Position numbers and translations under genes: made by a program. Source: Caldimicrobium sp964595655 (lineage in GTDB: Bacteria; Desulfobacterota; Thermodesulfobacteria; Thermodesulfobacteriales; Thermodesulfobacteriaceae). Taken from it: a stretch of 33,583 bases of DNA. This document shows, in pieces, positions 33,198 to 33,583 of this stretch (its first letter is position 1; each line of letters opens with the position of its first letter). Location of the stretch: assembly GCA_964595655.1 (NCBI GenBank), contig CAZQQV010000011.1:1-33583 (forward strand). The letters are read 5' to 3'. Below the pieces are notes generated by a model. It saw only the letters and a program-made list of their open reading frames with translations. It was not told where the DNA came from and ran no database searches.

Positions 33198-33583
33198 TTA
33201 GACCAAATCACCCGTATTCAATTTATCTACAAGCTTTTTAGGAACAGTAATTTCCACTATTTCAGAATCCATAGCTATACTCAAAATACAATGGGTTTCC
33301 TGGCAGAGCTTTTTAAGAATAACCCCTTTGAAGATTAGACGATAAGGGCTCTCTTCTGAAGAGAATATCTCTTTAGGAGAATCGTAAGCAATTATCTTAC
33401 CATTTTTTATTTTAAGGATTCTATCTGCAAGACTCAGGGCATCTTCTATATTATGGGAGACCATGAGGGTAGGAATTTTATATTTTCTTTGAAAAAGTTT
33501 GATTTCTTCCCGCAATAAATTTGCTAAATCTCTATCAAGGGCAGAAAGGGGCTCATCAAGAAGCAGAAGTTTAGGCTCTTTTG
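33198..33583 (-). CDS. modC: molybdate/tungstate-type ABC transporter ATPase, C-terminal part (cut by window edge)
   Basis: About 128 codons are visible; the gene continues beyond base 33583. Walker B and D-loop (LLLLDEPLSALD) are at the edge, followed by the H-loop in LMVSHNIEDALSLADR and an end region of about 50 residues that resembles a short TOBE-like domain. The Walker A and signature motifs are outside the window. The ATPase type fits molybdate or tungstate import, and the adjacent ModE-like gene supports this. Sulfate, thiosulfate or polyamine importers have similar ATPases, so the substrate is inferred. A frame starting at a TTG near 33515 is internal to the gene, not a real start. 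Confidence 0.7.
   Translation of the reverse strand, partial: KEPKLLLLDEPLSALDRDLANLLREEIKLFQRKYKIPTLMVSHNIEDALSLADRILKIKNGKIIAYDSPKEIFSSEESPYRLIFKGVILKKLCQETHCILSIAMDSEIVEITVPKKLVDKLNTGDLV

Noticed and set aside
33198..33515. Treating the ABC ATPase fragment as a complete 105-aa gene starting at 33515
   Set aside because: The frame stays open to the window edge and the upstream part encodes Walker B (LLLLDEPLSALD); the TTG is an internal leucine codon.
1..33583. CRISPR arrays, tRNA/rRNA genes, insertion sequences, prophage genes
   Set aside because: None seen: no regularly spaced repeats, no cloverleaf or CCA-ended segments in the gaps, and no transposase, integrase or phage proteins among the frames.

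Overview
The window looks like chromosomal DNA of a thermophilic, AT-rich sulfate- or sulfite-respiring bacterium, most plausibly Thermodesulfobacteriota (Thermodesulfobacterium/Caldimicrobium-like). The evidence is dsrA-dsrB-dsrD with intact siroheme and Fe-S cysteines, lysine- and glutamate-rich proteins, a Pol I whose proofreading domain looks degenerate, and a heme-c chemoreceptor. Placement is by eye; no search was run. Genes are tightly packed and no gene-free stretch exceeds about 250 bases. I see no tRNA, rRNA, CRISPR array, transposase or phage gene.

Layout. (1) 63-3016 (+): acyl-CoA dehydrogenase and both ETF subunits. A Mut7-C/zinc-ribbon gene (-) overlaps the etfA 3' end. (2) 3647-6630 (+): dsrA, dsrB and dsrD behind a near-consensus sigma-70 promoter, with a strong hairpin between dsrB and dsrD and an intrinsic terminator after dsrD. 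(3) 13135-6827 (-): slipin, DUF465 protein, ilvB, ilvN, transketolase, tatC and tatA, read as one possible co-directional unit with an internal promoter before transketolase. (4) 13150-15781 (+): DUF4390 lipid/secreted-type protein plus an NtrY-like kinase, with no response regulator beside them. (5) 23271-15740 (-): TPR protein, zinc-ribbon/HEAT protein, heme-c chemoreceptor, a 90-bp inverted-repeat element, a second TPR protein, polA and an RsuA/RluB pseudouridine synthase. (6) 23311-24423 (+): mltG. (7) 27377-24371 (-): ion antiporter, tandem universal stress protein, rsmA (ksgA). (8) 27387-32547 (+): PpiD-like foldase and carB. (9) 32684-33583: a short ModE-type regulator (+) facing the 3' part of a molybdate-type ABC ATPase (-) that runs off the window.

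How it fits together. DsrAB reduces sulfite, DsrD modulates it, and the dehydrogenase/ETF set could feed electrons from acyl-CoA oxidation. Tat and molybdate genes are what one expects in an organism relying on periplasmic metalloenzymes such as formate dehydrogenase and hydrogenase, but none of those enzymes is in the window. The rest is housekeeping: branched-chain amino acid synthesis, carbamoyl phosphate, replication/repair, rRNA modification, peptidoglycan and envelope folding.

I did not find a clear, wholly new system. The items most worth a second look are the dsrB-dsrD hairpin, whose left arm can also pair with the dsrD ribosome site; three genes whose promoters predict leaderless mRNAs; an inverted repeat inside the ModE-like gene's promoter; a Mut7-C protein lacking the usual acidic residues; and the zinc-ribbon/HEAT protein next to a heme-c chemoreceptor.
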